A DNA stretch of 6,425 nt from an uncultured Eubacteriales bacterium (GTDB taxonomy: Bacteria > Bacillota > Clostridia > Oscillospirales > RGIG7773), in contig CAKTDK010000106.1 in NCBI GenBank assembly GCA_934541205.1, positions 1 to 6,425 on the forward strand, read 5' to 3'. Each line of letters opens with the position of its first letter. The stretch's first letter is position 1. The translations under genes were made by a program, and so were the position numbers. Below the pieces are notes generated by a model, which saw only the letters and a list, made by a program, of their open reading frames with translations, made no database searches and was not told the DNA's origin. Of this stretch, positions 6,262 through 6,425 are shown piece after piece.

Positions 6262-6425
6262 TTATTTTGCACTTTCTGCCTGTTTTGATTTCAGTATACT
6301 TTTAAGTTGTTCTTTAAACGGCATTACTGTATTTGGAATAAGCTGTATGTAAGTATCAACATCTATATGTCCTTTATCTAAAAGCATTTCAAGCGTAGAC
6401 ATAGCAAGGCTTTCACTGTATGAAG
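6262..6425 (-). CDS. C-terminal end of an unrecognised protein, possibly phage-related
   Basis: The last 53 codons and the stop of a gene entering from the right edge. It is too short to be classed. The visible end is soluble and mostly helical: a segment with SLAMSTLEMLLDKGHIDVD, then TYIQLIPNTVMPFKEQLKSI and a Lys-rich tail ending in ESAK. The pattern of helix, 'LLDKGxIxxxTYIxLIP', helix recalls the C-terminal ends of some phage portal-type structural proteins, but I cannot confirm that from this fragment. Its stop is 60 bp upstream of the M23 peptidase start on the same strand, with no convincing terminator in between, so the two may share a transcript. The open frame, normal codon use and a downstream gene with its own ribosome binding site make it a likely real gene. 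Confidence 0.6.
   Translation of the reverse strand, partial: SYSESLAMSTLEMLLDKGHIDVDTYIQLIPNTVMPFKEQLKSILKSKQAESAK

Overview
The window looks like a chromosomal stretch of a low-GC Gram-positive anaerobe, most likely a Clostridia-type Firmicute. The support is the A+T-rich sequence, purine-rich ribosome binding sites ahead of the genes, a TTG start backed by GGAG, a YdbS/YdbT pair, an Fe-S nuclease-helicase of the kind seen in Clostridia, and a peptidase with S-layer-homology-like repeats. No species is claimed. It holds seven genes (two cut by the window edges), one hairpin repeat/terminator between convergent genes, and no RNA gene, CRISPR array or transposase that I can see.

Region 1 (1-537, + strand) is the 3' part of a very A+T-rich gene (about 22% G+C by hand count). 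Its product aligns in order with the class II aldolase/adducin fold but has changes at the expected metal and catalytic positions and ends at the third histidine motif. It differs in composition from everything downstream and may belong to a separate accessory locus lying to the left.

Region 2 (614-5140, + strand) is a tight four-gene run that looks like one operon: a small protein with two Cys pairs (zinc-ribbon-like), a 794-residue fusion of a PD-(D/E)XK nuclease and an XPD/DinG-type Fe-S helicase, and then YdbS-like and YdbT-like membrane proteins with bacterial PH domains. Gaps are 3 bp, 4 bp and a 4-bp ATGA overlap. The first two genes point to DNA processing or repair. The last two point to cell-envelope defence, by analogy with Bacillus subtilis ydbST. 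Why they share a transcript is not clear from the sequence.

Region 3 (5141-5274) is the spacer between convergent genes. It holds a long inverted repeat followed by a T-run, which can serve as a two-way terminator and also resembles a dispersed palindromic repeat.

Region 4 (5275-6425, - strand) carries an M23 metallopeptidase without a visible signal peptide, with an acidic proline-rich linker and two SLH-like repeats. Upstream of it on the same strand is the C-terminal end of an unrecognised gene. The lack of an export signal suggests a phage-type endolysin, but one flank is not enough to prove a prophage.
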